NCBI GenBank assembly: GCA_020436935.1 | Contig: JAGQWX010000041.1 | Location: forward strand, 1 to 45,901 | Direction: 5' to 3' | DNA from: Saprospiraceae bacterium | Lineage (GTDB): Bacteria; Bacteroidota; Bacteroidia; Chitinophagales; Saprospiraceae | DNA: 45,901 nt | Shown: one piece after another, positions 34,601 to 42,342 of the stretch | Numbering within the stretch: position 1 is the first letter of the stretch | Layout of the letters: each line of letters begins with the position of its first letter | Made by a program: the position numbers and the translations under genes | The notes under the pieces: model-generated | Told to the model about the DNA's origin: nothing | What the model saw: only the letters and a program-made list of their open reading frames with translations | Database searches by the model: none

Positions 34601-35146
34601 GAAGTCTTCCTCCTTTCTGGCGACACGCATGCCTCTTCCCCCTCCACCTGTTGCGGCTTTGATCATCACAGGAAAACCTACCTGCTTAGCCACTACAAAC
34701 GCTTCTTCAAAATTGTCTATACTTCCTTCGGATGCAGATACTATGGGTACATTGACGCGCATGGCAATTTCCTTGGCCCTGATTTTATCACCCACTGCAA
34801 GCATGGCATCTGGGTCCGGACCAATCCAAATGATTCCCGCATCCTGACAACGGGAAGCAAAATGGTCATTTTCCGATAAAAAGCCATATCCTGGATGTAT
34901 GGCATCCACGTCATTTTCCAAAGCAACTCTGATGATCTCCTCAATGTCCAGATATGGTTTGAGCGGATCTTCATCAGCACCAATTTTATAAGCTTCATCG
35001 GCTTTATACCTGTGCAAACTATATCTGTCTTCATAGGTAAATATGGCTACCGTGCGAATGTTCAGTTCTGATGCAGCTCTAAATACTCTGATGGCAATTT
35101 CGCCCCGATTGGCTACAAGCAGTTTCCTTATTGGTCTGATGTTCAT
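31700..35146 (-). CDS. pyc: Pyruvate carboxylase
   Basis: 1148-residue single-chain biotin enzyme that makes oxaloacetate from pyruvate and bicarbonate with ATP (anaplerosis/gluconeogenesis), cytoplasmic. Order: biotin carboxylase (1-~460) with N-R-G-E-I-A-I-R-V, K-A-A-T-G-G-G-G-R-G-M-R and E-V-N-T-R-I-Q-V-E-H-T; carboxyltransferase (~530-830) opening D-T-T-F-R-D-A-H-Q-S-L-L-A-T-R and holding H-T-H-D-T; the PC-type allosteric/tetramerisation region; and a C-terminal BCCP with E-A-M-K-M-E-S (biotinyl lysine about 1111). The full length matches the alpha4 form. A one-mismatch -7 box (AAACTTTG on the minus strand) lies near 35190. It is monocistronic. Confidence 0.97.
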   Translation of the reverse strand: MNIRPIRKLLVANRGEIAIRVFRAASELNIRTVAIFTYEDRYSLHRYKADEAYKIGADEDPLKPYLDIEEIIRVALENDVDAIHPGYGFLSENDHFASRCQDAGIIWIGPDPDAMLAVGDKIRAKEIAMRVNVPIVSASEGSIDNFEEAFVVAKQVGFPVMIKAATGGGGRGMRVARKEEDFKTLYHEASGEAKTAFGNAAVFIEKFIENPRHIEVQILGDHHGNLIHLFERDCSVQRRFQKVVEIAPATTLTAATKDKLYRYAVDITSAVGYKNAGTVEFLVDKDENIYFIEVNTRIQVEHTITEVITGIDLVKAQILIAMGHPLSHEAIDIKSQSDVQMRGVAIQCRITTEDPSNGFKPDYGRLVAYRSASGFGIRLDAGHAYAGANISPFFDSLLVKVTAWGRNRNEAADKLLRALREFRIRGVKSNIPFLINLLGHPDFRKGDISVNFIGEHPELLTPPQWKDRATKLITYLGDVIVNGQPEIKSFDPNKVFPKPVIVPFDSNAEFEDGWKQTLSEYGAAGVVERLKSTSAIQYTDTTFRDAHQSLLATRMRTKDMIAIAESFARHHGKDVFSMEVWGGATFDVSMRFLKESPWRRLKMLRELMPNVMLQMLLRGSNAVGYKAYPDNLIEAFIIESAKTGIDVFRIFDSLNWLEAMKTSIRTVINETDSVAEVCMCYTGDVLNHPKYNLDYYLDMARRIEDEGAHILAIKDMAGLLKPNGAKALIEALKSSLEIPIHLHTHDTSSIQAATYLAAVDAGVDVIDVAIGSMSGLTSQPNFNSIVEMIKGHERENPIDVHTLNKFSDYWDAVRSYYYPFETEMKAGSADVYEHEIPGGQYTNLKPQARSLGLEDKFDLIKDNYKAVNDLFGGIVKVTPSSKVVGDMAMFMTANNCTVQDLIEKGDQIAFPDSMIAMMRGDLGQRDEGWPVEFQQKVLKGEQPYERRPNEYLESLDLEKEFKDFCVKFPEMAEYQNFLSYQLYPKVFEGFYNHMEQFGEVTHLPTKDFFFGLSHNEEIMVDISKGKSILIQFLNVNAPDAHGNRMVIFRVNGADRSVVIKDKKAKIEVISNQKVSAPEHVGSPLQGSLSKILVKEGQELQVNQPLFIIEAMKMESTVTSSKAGVVKKIYLKEKSLVAQDDLVLEIAEV

Positions 35147-35381
35147 ATGTTGGCGGTTTTAATTAACATGATCATTTGGTCTCCTACAAAGTTTGCAATT
35201 TTTTAACACTTTTTGGGCCGAGCTGACGTCTTAATTCTGATTATTTCAGATTAAAAACAAACTGTATATAATTTAACAATTTGTGAAAAAGATTGTTTTA
35301 TTAAATTTATTTTGGTTTAACTTTTCATTAAACACGACAATGACGAATTCTTCTAATATTTGTATCATATTATTAAAATTT

Positions 35382-35825
35382 ATGAAATCAAGATTTTTTC
35401 TTTTTGTGTTTTTTGCTGCCTTCTTTGCATCTCAATCTACACAGGCACAAACCATTTCCACACCTAAAACATCTGCCGGTGTCACTGCCAAAGTAAAAGG
35501 TCCACACATGACTTTCACAAAGGAGCTCATTGATCTCGGTAAGGTGAAACATGGTGAAAAGAGAAAATTCAAGTTTGAGTTCGTCAATGATGGTACCGAA
35601 CCTCTTGATTTTGAAATTGTTTCCGGATGCAGCTGTACGACCATTGACTGGCCACGCAATAAAGTGAAAGTTGGTGAAAAGGCCTACCTGGATGTAACAT
35701 TTGACAGCGAAGAAAAAGAACAGTCAGAAACTATTGACATCGACATCTACCTCAGAAATATTGATCCGAAGAACAACAGGCCTTTCTTCAAAATTGTGAA
35801 ATACAAGTTTGAATTGATCAAATAA
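35382..35825 (+). CDS. Exported DUF1573 protein
   Basis: 147 residues from the ATG at 35382; the frame opens with a GTG at 35283, but M-K-S-R-F-F-L-F-V-F-F starts a clean signal peptide ending A-Q-A-Q. The mature part is one Ig-like DUF1573 domain (about 45-140): a strand I-D-L-G-K-V-K-H-G-E-K, F-E-F-V-N-D-G-T-E-P-L, then S-G-C-S-C-T-T and a later P-x-N-K-V-K-V-G strand. DUF1573 domains are common exported modules in Bacteroidota; the fold resembles MSP/ASPM-SPD-2-Hydin Ig-like domains, and function is unknown. It lies just upstream of the palindrome array. Confidence 0.8.
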   Translation: MKSRFFLFVFFAAFFASQSTQAQTISTPKTSAGVTAKVKGPHMTFTKELIDLGKVKHGEKRKFKFEFVNDGTEPLDFEIVSGCSCTTIDWPRNKVKVGEKAYLDVTFDSEEKEQSETIDIDIYLRNIDPKNNRPFFKIVKYKFELIK

Positions 35826-36555
35826 TACGACTACTTTCTTATTCTATTTTTCAGGGGGCATGATTCCATCATCTTGAAAGAGTGAACTTCCGTGCAAATG
35901 CTTTAATACTAAGTATGACGTATATGTCACATTTACGGTAGCTAAATTCCTTTGTGCCTATATCTTCAACTAGCCAATCGTGACGTATATGTCACATTTA
36001 CTACTGCTATATTTCTCCATGTCCTTATACTCAACTACCCTATCATGACGTATATGTCACATTTACTACTGCTATATTTCTCCATGTCCTTATACTCAAC
36101 TACCCTATCATGACGTATATGTCACATTTACTACAGCATTTTACTTTCATTTTTAAACTTTAGACTGAGGTGACGTATATGTCACATTTACTACAACTCT
36201 TTACTTTCACCTTAAACCATTGGGCTTGAAGTGACGTATATGTCACATTTACTACAGCATTTTAATTTCATTTTAAAAACATCAGGGTGAGGTGACGTAT
36301 ATGTCACATTTACTACTGCTATATTTCTCCATGTCCTAATGCTCCAGCTACCCTATCGTGACGTATATGTCACATTTACGGCATTAATTAACCATCCTGA
36401 AATTCTTCGCCATAAATTCCCCGAGCCCAATTCCGCGACTCAATTACTGGTGTACTTTATAATTCCGGCTGTTTATGTTGCGTTTCATCTCTATTCCCCA
36501 GCAAAATTTTAAACCTTTTCATTCAATTAGACTCTAAAAGACAAACCAGTTGCAT
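35826..36555. other. Long intergenic region carrying the palindrome array
   Basis: 730 bp between the DUF1573 gene and the serine hydrolase. About 464 bp (35916-36379) is the eight-copy repeat array. The remaining ~177 bp before the hydrolase contains no clear promoter box or ORF. Confidence 0.8.
35916..36379. repeat. Eight-copy array of a 21-bp imperfect palindrome with two spacer families
   Basis: The core is TGACGTATATGTCA followed by CATTTAC (the two parts overlap at CA), 21 bp in all. It occurs identically at 35916, 35981, 36046, 36111, 36171, 36232, 36293 and 36359. Periods are 65, 65, 65, 60, 61, 61 and 66. The palindromic part GTGAC-N6-GTCAC is symmetric except for one wobble pair. 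Copies 2-7 extend by TAC; the two outermost copies do not. Spacers (39-45 bp) form family A (intervals 1, 2, 3, 7) and family B (4, 5, 6); spacers 2 and 3 are identical. This is not a CRISPR: the repeat is short, spacers are related, and no cas genes are present. Confidence 0.97.
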
Positions 36556-37620
36556 ATGAAAATCAGAACAATTCTCCCAATCCTCTTAATGCTTACCCTT
36601 TTTTCCTGTATGAAGGAGGACCCGATTGTTGAAAATGGATATTATTTTCCTCCCCTTCAGGGTAATTCATGGGATACCACTTCTATGGAAAGTCTGGGAT
36701 GGGACCGTTCTCAACTCCAAAATCTCAGGAATTATTTAAAGGACACCCATACCAAATCATTTATGATCCTGGTCAATGGCAGAATTGTTTTTGAAGAATA
36801 TTATGACGGCCACACCGCCACGACTCCTTGGCAATGGAACAGTGCCGGCAAGACCCTGGTGAGTTCTATCACCGGTATTGCTGAAGAAGACGGGCTTCTT
36901 AAAATCAATGAAAAAGTAAGCGATTATCTGGGTAAAAAATGGACTTCTGCTCCGGAAGCGAAAGAAGATCTCATCAATATACGTCACTTGCTGACCATGA
37001 CCTCAGGCATTGATGACGAAGAAAGTCAGCTCACCATTCCTTCTAAATTGTTGTATAAGGCCGATGCTGGTACCAGGTGGGCCTACCACAATATTTTCCA
37101 GAAATTGATGGATGTCGTTGCCAATGCATCGAACAAGACTTTTGATGATTATTTTAATGAAAAACTGGCAAGTCAAATAGGCATGGATGGCTTTTGGAGA
37201 CATGGCCTCATTTTCAGAATTTACCACAGTTCTGCAAGGTCCATGGCCCGGTTTGGTATACTGATCCAGAACGATGGCAAATGGATGGATAAAAAAATCG
37301 TTCCGAAAGATTTCCTGGATGATGCCCGCAATCCTTCACAGGACATCAATGCTTCTTATGGATATTTCTGGTGGCTCAATGGCAAAAGTCATTTTATGCT
37401 CCCGGGCACCCAGGAGGTTTTTCAGTCGACACTTATACCTACTGCTCCCTCTGACATGTACGCAGCAATGGGCGCAGAAGACCAAAGGCTGTACATAGTA
37501 CCCAGTAAAAAAATGATAGTAATCAGAATGGGGGATGCAGCTTTTCCGCTAAAACCATCATTTGCGGTGTCCGGGTTTGATGGAGAATTGTGGTCAAAAA
37601 TTATGCCCGTAATCCAATAA
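36556..37620 (+). CDS. Serine hydrolase, beta-lactamase (class C/penicillin-binding-like) lipoprotein
   Basis: 354 residues from the ATG at 36556 (a TTG 6 nt upstream is in frame). The lipobox L-F-S-C (C18) predicts a lipoprotein. The beta-lactamase/transpeptidase-like fold is shown by the nucleophile S-x-x-K in N-S-A-G-K-T-L (about 93-99), Y-x-N as W-A-Y-H-N (about 180), and the following helix. Members of this large group (PF00144) include esterases, D-aminopeptidases and class C beta-lactamases. A true antibiotic-hydrolysing role cannot be claimed. It stands alone downstream of the repeat array and is convergent with the cyclase gene. Confidence 0.82.
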   Translation: MKIRTILPILLMLTLFSCMKEDPIVENGYYFPPLQGNSWDTTSMESLGWDRSQLQNLRNYLKDTHTKSFMILVNGRIVFEEYYDGHTATTPWQWNSAGKTLVSSITGIAEEDGLLKINEKVSDYLGKKWTSAPEAKEDLINIRHLLTMTSGIDDEESQLTIPSKLLYKADAGTRWAYHNIFQKLMDVVANASNKTFDDYFNEKLASQIGMDGFWRHGLIFRIYHSSARSMARFGILIQNDGKWMDKKIVPKDFLDDARNPSQDINASYGYFWWLNGKSHFMLPGTQEVFQSTLIPTAPSDMYAAMGAEDQRLYIVPSKKMIVIRMGDAAFPLKPSFAVSGFDGELWSKIMPVIQ

Positions 37621-37633
37621 AAGGCTTTAATTC

Positions 37634-38665
37634 TTAACCCAGCACTTCATAAACTATCATTTCTTTGGTCTTGTTTTTGACCTCAAACGTGCCAATATGT
37701 TTACATTGGAATGACTGTTTGATGGATTCATAACATTCTTCATGGATATAAATCTGGTTCTCACCGGCTATGCCCTGGAGGCGTTGTGCTGTATTAACAG
37801 TGTCCCCTATAACGGTGTAGTCAAATCTCCTGAGCGCTGCTGAACCAATGTTGCCCGAAATCATTTCCCCACTATGTATACCAATTGATACCCGTGGAAG
37901 AAAAACTTGCTCATCGGTGAGCTTATTCAGCTGTTCTTTAATGGCCAGACTGGCATCAATGGCACGATCAATGTGGAAATCTCCCCTAAAAACCGCCATG
38001 ATGCAGTCACCAATGAATTTATCTATGATTCCACCCTGGTTGATGATTTCCTTGACCATGATGTCAAAGTACTTATTGAGCAGTGTGACAACTGTATCTG
38101 GTGATTCCTTCTCACTTACTGCTGTGAACCCGCAAATATCAATAAAAGCGACTGTCCCTTCTACAGTTTCATTTTCAGTCAGCGATTCTTCAAATTTTTT
38201 GGTGCCCATAAATTGGAGCACGTTTTCGTCGACATACATCCTCATGATGTTGTTCTCCTGGACAGCTCTGATGCTGTCTTTGATCTGATTGACCTGCTTG
38301 ATGGTTTTTTCTACGGTAAGGCTAAGGTCTTCAAAATTGATCGGTTTGGTGATGAAATCAAAAGCACCTTTATTCATCGCCGATCTGATGTTTTCCATAT
38401 CTCCATATGCAGAAACGATGACTGATTTCACCAGCGGCCATTCATCATTGAGTCTGCCAAGTAGGGTAAGACCATCCATCTCAGGCATATTGATGTCACT
38501 GAGTACAATATCTATATCTGAATGCGTAGTAATTTTTTCCAGCGCTGTAAGACCGTTTTCTGCAAAAACGAATTCATATGCACCCTCCCTGATTTTCTGA
38601 CGAAACTTCTGCCTGATCAATGTTTCCAGATCTGGTTCGTCATCGACAACCAAAATCTTTATCAT
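37634..38665 (-). CDS. Response regulator with class III adenylate cyclase output domain
   Basis: 343 residues. The receiver domain (1-~120) has V-D-D-E, acceptor aspartate in [15 protein letters not shown] and K-P. A linker helix follows, then a class III cyclase homology domain (about 165-343): first metal Asp in F-I-D-I-C-G-F-T, second in [10 protein letters not shown], the purine-reading Lys in D-K-F-I-G-D and Asp in R-F-D-Y-T-V-I-G-D, and the transition-state N/R in V-N-T-A-Q-R-L. These identities favour ATP, hence cAMP. Phosphorylation of the receiver should set cyclase activity. Its start overlaps the stop of the upstream single-domain receiver by 4 bp; it is the last of five genes. 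Confidence 0.9.
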   Translation of the reverse strand: MIKILVVDDEPDLETLIRQKFRQKIREGAYEFVFAENGLTALEKITTHSDIDIVLSDINMPEMDGLTLLGRLNDEWPLVKSVIVSAYGDMENIRSAMNKGAFDFITKPINFEDLSLTVEKTIKQVNQIKDSIRAVQENNIMRMYVDENVLQFMGTKKFEESLTENETVEGTVAFIDICGFTAVSEKESPDTVVTLLNKYFDIMVKEIINQGGIIDKFIGDCIMAVFRGDFHIDRAIDASLAIKEQLNKLTDEQVFLPRVSIGIHSGEMISGNIGSAALRRFDYTVIGDTVNTAQRLQGIAGENQIYIHEECYESIKQSFQCKHIGTFEVKNKTKEMIVYEVLG

Positions 38666-39039
38666 AATGACATGGTTTTGAGTTTATTTTTTAATAATTG
38701 AAAATCCAAAGGTTTTGTAAGAAAATCATCTGCACCGAGTCGCATAGCTTCCTGATAGTTTTTTTGATCTCCATAAGCGGTGATCATCATGACTACAGGT
38801 GGCGGCACTTCATATTTCTCCTTGATCCATTTCAGCAATTCCAGGCCACTCATACCAGGCATGTTGATATCTGACAAGACCAACATAGAATTGACGTCGA
38901 TATCTTCCAGTAAATCCTGAGCCTCACGGGCATTGAATGCAAAGGAGAAATCAAACTCGCCTACCTTGATTTCCTTTCTAAATCTTTGTTCAAATAAATC
39001 TTTCACATCTCTTTCATCATCTACAACTAAGATATTCAT
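38662..39039 (-). CDS. Single-domain response regulator (CheY-like)
   Basis: 125 residues, one complete receiver domain: V-D-D-E, the acceptor aspartate in [13 protein letters not shown] (about 58), M-I-T-A-Y-G-D, and L-T-K-P. No output domain, so it acts through protein contact or as a phosphate sink/relay. It lies 9 bp after the 7TM-DISM kinase and overlaps the cyclase gene by 4 bp. Its opening and receiver features resemble those of the cyclase's own receiver (both start with V-D-D-E and carry the S-D-I-N-M-P motif), so both may be phosphorylated by the same kinase, or one may compete with the other. Confidence 0.92.
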   Translation of the reverse strand: MNILVVDDERDVKDLFEQRFRKEIKVGEFDFSFAFNAREAQDLLEDIDVNSMLVLSDINMPGMSGLELLKWIKEKYEVPPPVVMMITAYGDQKNYQEAMRLGADDFLTKPLDFQLLKNKLKTMSL

Positions 39040-39048
39040 ACTAATGGA

Positions 39049-41124
39049 TTAAATTTTTAGATTGATTATAAATGATGTTCCTTCTCCAATTTTAGTGTCT
39101 ATTTTGAGTTGGCCGTTGTGGCCTTTTGTGATGATATCATATGCCAATGACAAGCCAAGTCCTGTCCCTTGTCCGGTAGGTTTTGTCGTAAAAAATGGCT
39201 GCAGGATTTTATCCCTGATCTGATCAGGAATACCGGTTCCGTTGTCTTTTACAAAAAGTTCTATTTCATTTGCGACGAGCCTTGTGCCCACCCAAACAAA
39301 GGGTTTATACCCAACTTCACCGGTTTTGCTCCTTTCATTGACAGCATGGAAAGCATTGGTAATGAGATTGAGCAATACCCTACCCATCTCTTGAGGAATG
39401 ATTTCAATTTTGGGTATGTTGGGGTCGAAATCTGTCTCTAGCCCTGCATTAAAAGATTTGTCTTTTGCCCTGAGACCATGGTAGGCCAATCTCAGATATT
39501 CATCAGCCAGTGCATTCAGATCTGTCAATTCTTTTTGTCCTGAATGTGCGCGACTGTGCTGCAGCATGCTTTTTACAATGTCACCGGCTCTTTTGCCATG
39601 ATGGTTGATTTTTTGAAGATTTTGAGTTAGGTCATGGGTCAATTCCCTGACACCGGTCAAGTCGCCCTTGTCCAGGTATTCAGACATTTCATCAATCAAT
39701 TCTGTACTTACTTCACTGAAGTTATTGACAAAATTCAATGGGTTTTGAATTTCATGGGCTATACCGGCCGTCAATTCTCCAAGGCTCGCCATTTTCTCTG
39801 ATTGAATGAGTTGTGCCTGTGTTTGCTTCAGGTCTTCGAGGGATTGCTTTAGCTCGGCTGTTCTTTGATTTACTTCCTTTTCCAGCAAAATGTTTTGATC
39901 TTTGACAATGCGCTCATTTTCAAGGGTTTTTGTCACCAGCTTCTGCTGAGCTTCTTCCTTGGATAGAATGGCTGCTTTATTTTCCCAGTCGAGTCGTTTG
40001 GTAAGCAAGTAGGACAAAATGATCACCTCCAGCAAAAACGCAATGACTATATATCCAATGTCAAATAAATATTGAGGGGTGCCGTATCTGATATAACAAA
40101 TATCCAGAATGCCAAAGAGAAGCATCATCACATAAGCCAGCGCGAAATAATCCCCCATCTTATTTCCTCTTCGCCCTACCTGGTAGCCAATGGCAATCAT
40201 GGCTGTCATACCAATCACAGCGTTGAGTTGATTAACGGTTTGAACAAATGGTCTTCCGAAGAAAAAGTTTATAAAGCAGTAGGCAATCAGGTAATACAGC
40301 AAATATGTAGACCACTTTTTGATGCTTGGATGTTTGTCTACCTCTAAAAAAACCATGCAATAATACAAGCCCAAAGGCTGTAACATGATGGGTACATAGA
40401 TAAACCAATTCCAAAGATCTGGCTGGGGCAGTAGATAGATCAGATATCCAGACACCGTCAATGTGAAGGACAAATAGCCCAAGATCAAAACGGTATAAAG
40501 GAAATACTCCAGTCTTCTGATCGTGAAGAAAAGGAACAAATTGTAAATGATGACGAAAAACATAAAGCCAAGAATGCCTCCAAATACGATCCTGTTGATC
40601 AGTGTTTTATTCTCAAAACTGTCCCTGCTCCATAACTTCATGTCTATGGGAAGCATGGTGGTATTGGCTTTCAGATAAAACGAAGTGCATGTTTTGCAAA
40701 GATGGAAGTCCTGAAATTGGTTTTTTATTCCTTTGTCCTGCCAACGCTTTTTGTATCCGTTTGAGATTGATTGCCAGCTTCCATCTGGCAGCCTGGCATA
40801 CAATATTGCCTCGGGTAAAATCGCCTGGGAAATTTCTAAAACGAGGTCATCTTCAGTTGTATTTGTGATATCAAATTTAAACCAATAGTACCCCGGATCG
40901 AGGGCTTCGTTGAAGATTTTATTGTTATTGATTGTAAATTCTCCATTTTCAAAGGCCTTAATGGCGTCATCTATGGTGATGATATGACCATTGTCTTTCG
41001 CAACAGACACCTGGTTAAGGATTTGGAGACCTTGTTTTTGTTTAGACCATATCACCTGGCTCTGGCTCACCAGCGGTGAAGACGCCAACAAAAACAATAA
41101 GACTCCCAAAATATTTTTAATCAT
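39049..41124 (-). CDS. Sensor histidine kinase with 7TM-DISM receptor
   Basis: 691 residues. Signal peptide, then an extracytoplasmic 7TMR-DISMED2-like beta domain (about 25-170, with P-G-Y-Y-W-F-K-F-D-I-T-N), a seven-helix 7TMR-DISM membrane domain (about 180-390), a coiled coil (about 390-440), HisKA with H457 in G-I-A-H-E-I-Q-N-P-L-N-F, and HATPase (N-L-I-T-N-A-F-H-A-V, D-N-G-T-G-I-P, G-Q-G-T-G-L-G-L-S-L). DISM receptors are thought to bind carbohydrate or other small ligands. The second-to-last step, phosphotransfer, is likely to the adjacent receivers. It begins 3 bp after the multi-pass membrane protein gene. Confidence 0.9.
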   Translation of the reverse strand: MIKNILGVLLFLLASSPLVSQSQVIWSKQKQGLQILNQVSVAKDNGHIITIDDAIKAFENGEFTINNNKIFNEALDPGYYWFKFDITNTTEDDLVLEISQAILPEAILYARLPDGSWQSISNGYKKRWQDKGIKNQFQDFHLCKTCTSFYLKANTTMLPIDMKLWSRDSFENKTLINRIVFGGILGFMFFVIIYNLFLFFTIRRLEYFLYTVLILGYLSFTLTVSGYLIYLLPQPDLWNWFIYVPIMLQPLGLYYCMVFLEVDKHPSIKKWSTYLLYYLIAYCFINFFFGRPFVQTVNQLNAVIGMTAMIAIGYQVGRRGNKMGDYFALAYVMMLLFGILDICYIRYGTPQYLFDIGYIVIAFLLEVIILSYLLTKRLDWENKAAILSKEEAQQKLVTKTLENERIVKDQNILLEKEVNQRTAELKQSLEDLKQTQAQLIQSEKMASLGELTAGIAHEIQNPLNFVNNFSEVSTELIDEMSEYLDKGDLTGVRELTHDLTQNLQKINHHGKRAGDIVKSMLQHSRAHSGQKELTDLNALADEYLRLAYHGLRAKDKSFNAGLETDFDPNIPKIEIIPQEMGRVLLNLITNAFHAVNERSKTGEVGYKPFVWVGTRLVANEIELFVKDNGTGIPDQIRDKILQPFFTTKPTGQGTGLGLSLAYDIITKGHNGQLKIDTKIGEGTSFIINLKI

Positions 41125-41127
41125 GTA

Positions 41128-42327
41128 TTAATAACCTCTGTTTGCAAAGTCAGTTTTTACTCCTAGCATTGATGCAAAGAAGATCCACCATACCCCACAA
41201 TATACGCCAAAAGGCAAATATCCAAGAAATCCCAAAAGAGGCATTTCGAATATATGGAACTTGTCAACAAAAGGAATGCTGTAAACCCAATAAGAAGCAT
41301 TGTGGGTCATTTCCATGACTTGATGAACTTCACCACAATAATTGGGTGCTCCGGTGATATGTGTAGCACTGAGGTAATTCCAACCTTCGAGGCAAAACCC
41401 TAAAATGAGATAGGACAATGCCAGTAAGACCATATATGAATAATCTCCGTTTTTTATGGGTGTAAATGGGTTCCAAATTCCGCATCTATCAAGGACTATC
41501 GCCAACAGGGCCATCGGAGAAAACCACAATGCCCCGAATAATATGTCCGGGAAAAACGGTGCCAGGAACAGTGAAGCAACGGTGATGATGAGCAGTGTCC
41601 ATTCTACCCAGCGTGGCATGGTTATCTTTGGCCCCTTGGTGTACTTTACTGAAAGAGCCGGAAAGGTGCGCAAAAGGGCATAAATTTCTATACATGGTGG
41701 TATAAGCCCTGAAGATCCCAACACTGCATATATCACAAACTCATCGTCTGGAATCAATTCTCCCATAGGGTAATACCAAGATTCCAAAACGTAATTGTTC
41801 AGATATTCAAATATCAGCCAGCCTAAAATCGCCGAAACCCCAATGCCAAACATGGCTCTGGGATGGTCACCTATGATAGAATGTCCTCCTCTTCTTACAT
41901 ACACCCACCCATCCAACATAAGTGTAAAGCCCCAAAACAGAGGTAGATCGACCCAATTTACAAGCAATTTCGGACTGCTCCATTTAAAAACAAAGGATGC
42001 AATTGCAGCCCCCCACATGACAAGTCCTACCCAAAACCAGGAAGGAAGTGATACTTTCTCAACAACCGGCTCTACAGGCTTTTCTACTTTTTTAAAACCA
42101 AATAAGCCGGGAATTACAACAAATGCTGCCATGGCTGCACCTAGTAAACTTATACCAACGAAAACAGGCATGGAAAAACAATACTTATCTACAGCAGATA
42201 AGTGAGGAAATGCAAAATAATCCTGTGGAAATATACCATTATAAACAATATAAGCTCCAATATAAGGCACTGCAAATATTGCGGCAATTGCCAGTAATTG
42301 TATCGAAAGTTGTCTTTTCTCACTCAT
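41128..42327 (-). CDS. Multi-pass membrane protein of unknown function
   Basis: 399 residues with about nine or ten hydrophobic helices, no signal peptide, and no family I can name. Charged loops include K-K-V-E-K-P-V-E-P-V-V-E-K (about 80-92) and R-R-G-G-H-S-I-I-G-D-H-P-R (about 145-157), the latter a possible cytoplasmic motif. It is the second gene of the operon, followed after 3 bp by the 7TM-DISM kinase. A role as transporter-like co-sensor or integral partner of the kinase is possible from context only. It starts 15 bp after the upstream unknown gene. Confidence 0.75.
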   Translation of the reverse strand: MSEKRQLSIQLLAIAAIFAVPYIGAYIVYNGIFPQDYFAFPHLSAVDKYCFSMPVFVGISLLGAAMAAFVVIPGLFGFKKVEKPVEPVVEKVSLPSWFWVGLVMWGAAIASFVFKWSSPKLLVNWVDLPLFWGFTLMLDGWVYVRRGGHSIIGDHPRAMFGIGVSAILGWLIFEYLNNYVLESWYYPMGELIPDDEFVIYAVLGSSGLIPPCIEIYALLRTFPALSVKYTKGPKITMPRWVEWTLLIITVASLFLAPFFPDILFGALWFSPMALLAIVLDRCGIWNPFTPIKNGDYSYMVLLALSYLILGFCLEGWNYLSATHITGAPNYCGEVHQVMEMTHNASYWVYSIPFVDKFHIFEMPLLGFLGYLPFGVYCGVWWIFFASMLGVKTDFANRGY

Positions 42328-42342
42328 AATAAATAGATCTGG

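Noticed and set aside
35916-36379. CRISPR array
   Set aside because: Repeats are only 21 bp (24 in internal copies), spacers fall into two similar families with two identical, and no cas gene lies in the window.
36556-37620. Antibiotic-resistance beta-lactamase
   Set aside because: The S-x-x-K and Y-x-N motifs are shared with many esterases and peptidases; no neighbouring resistance genes and the third motif is unclear.
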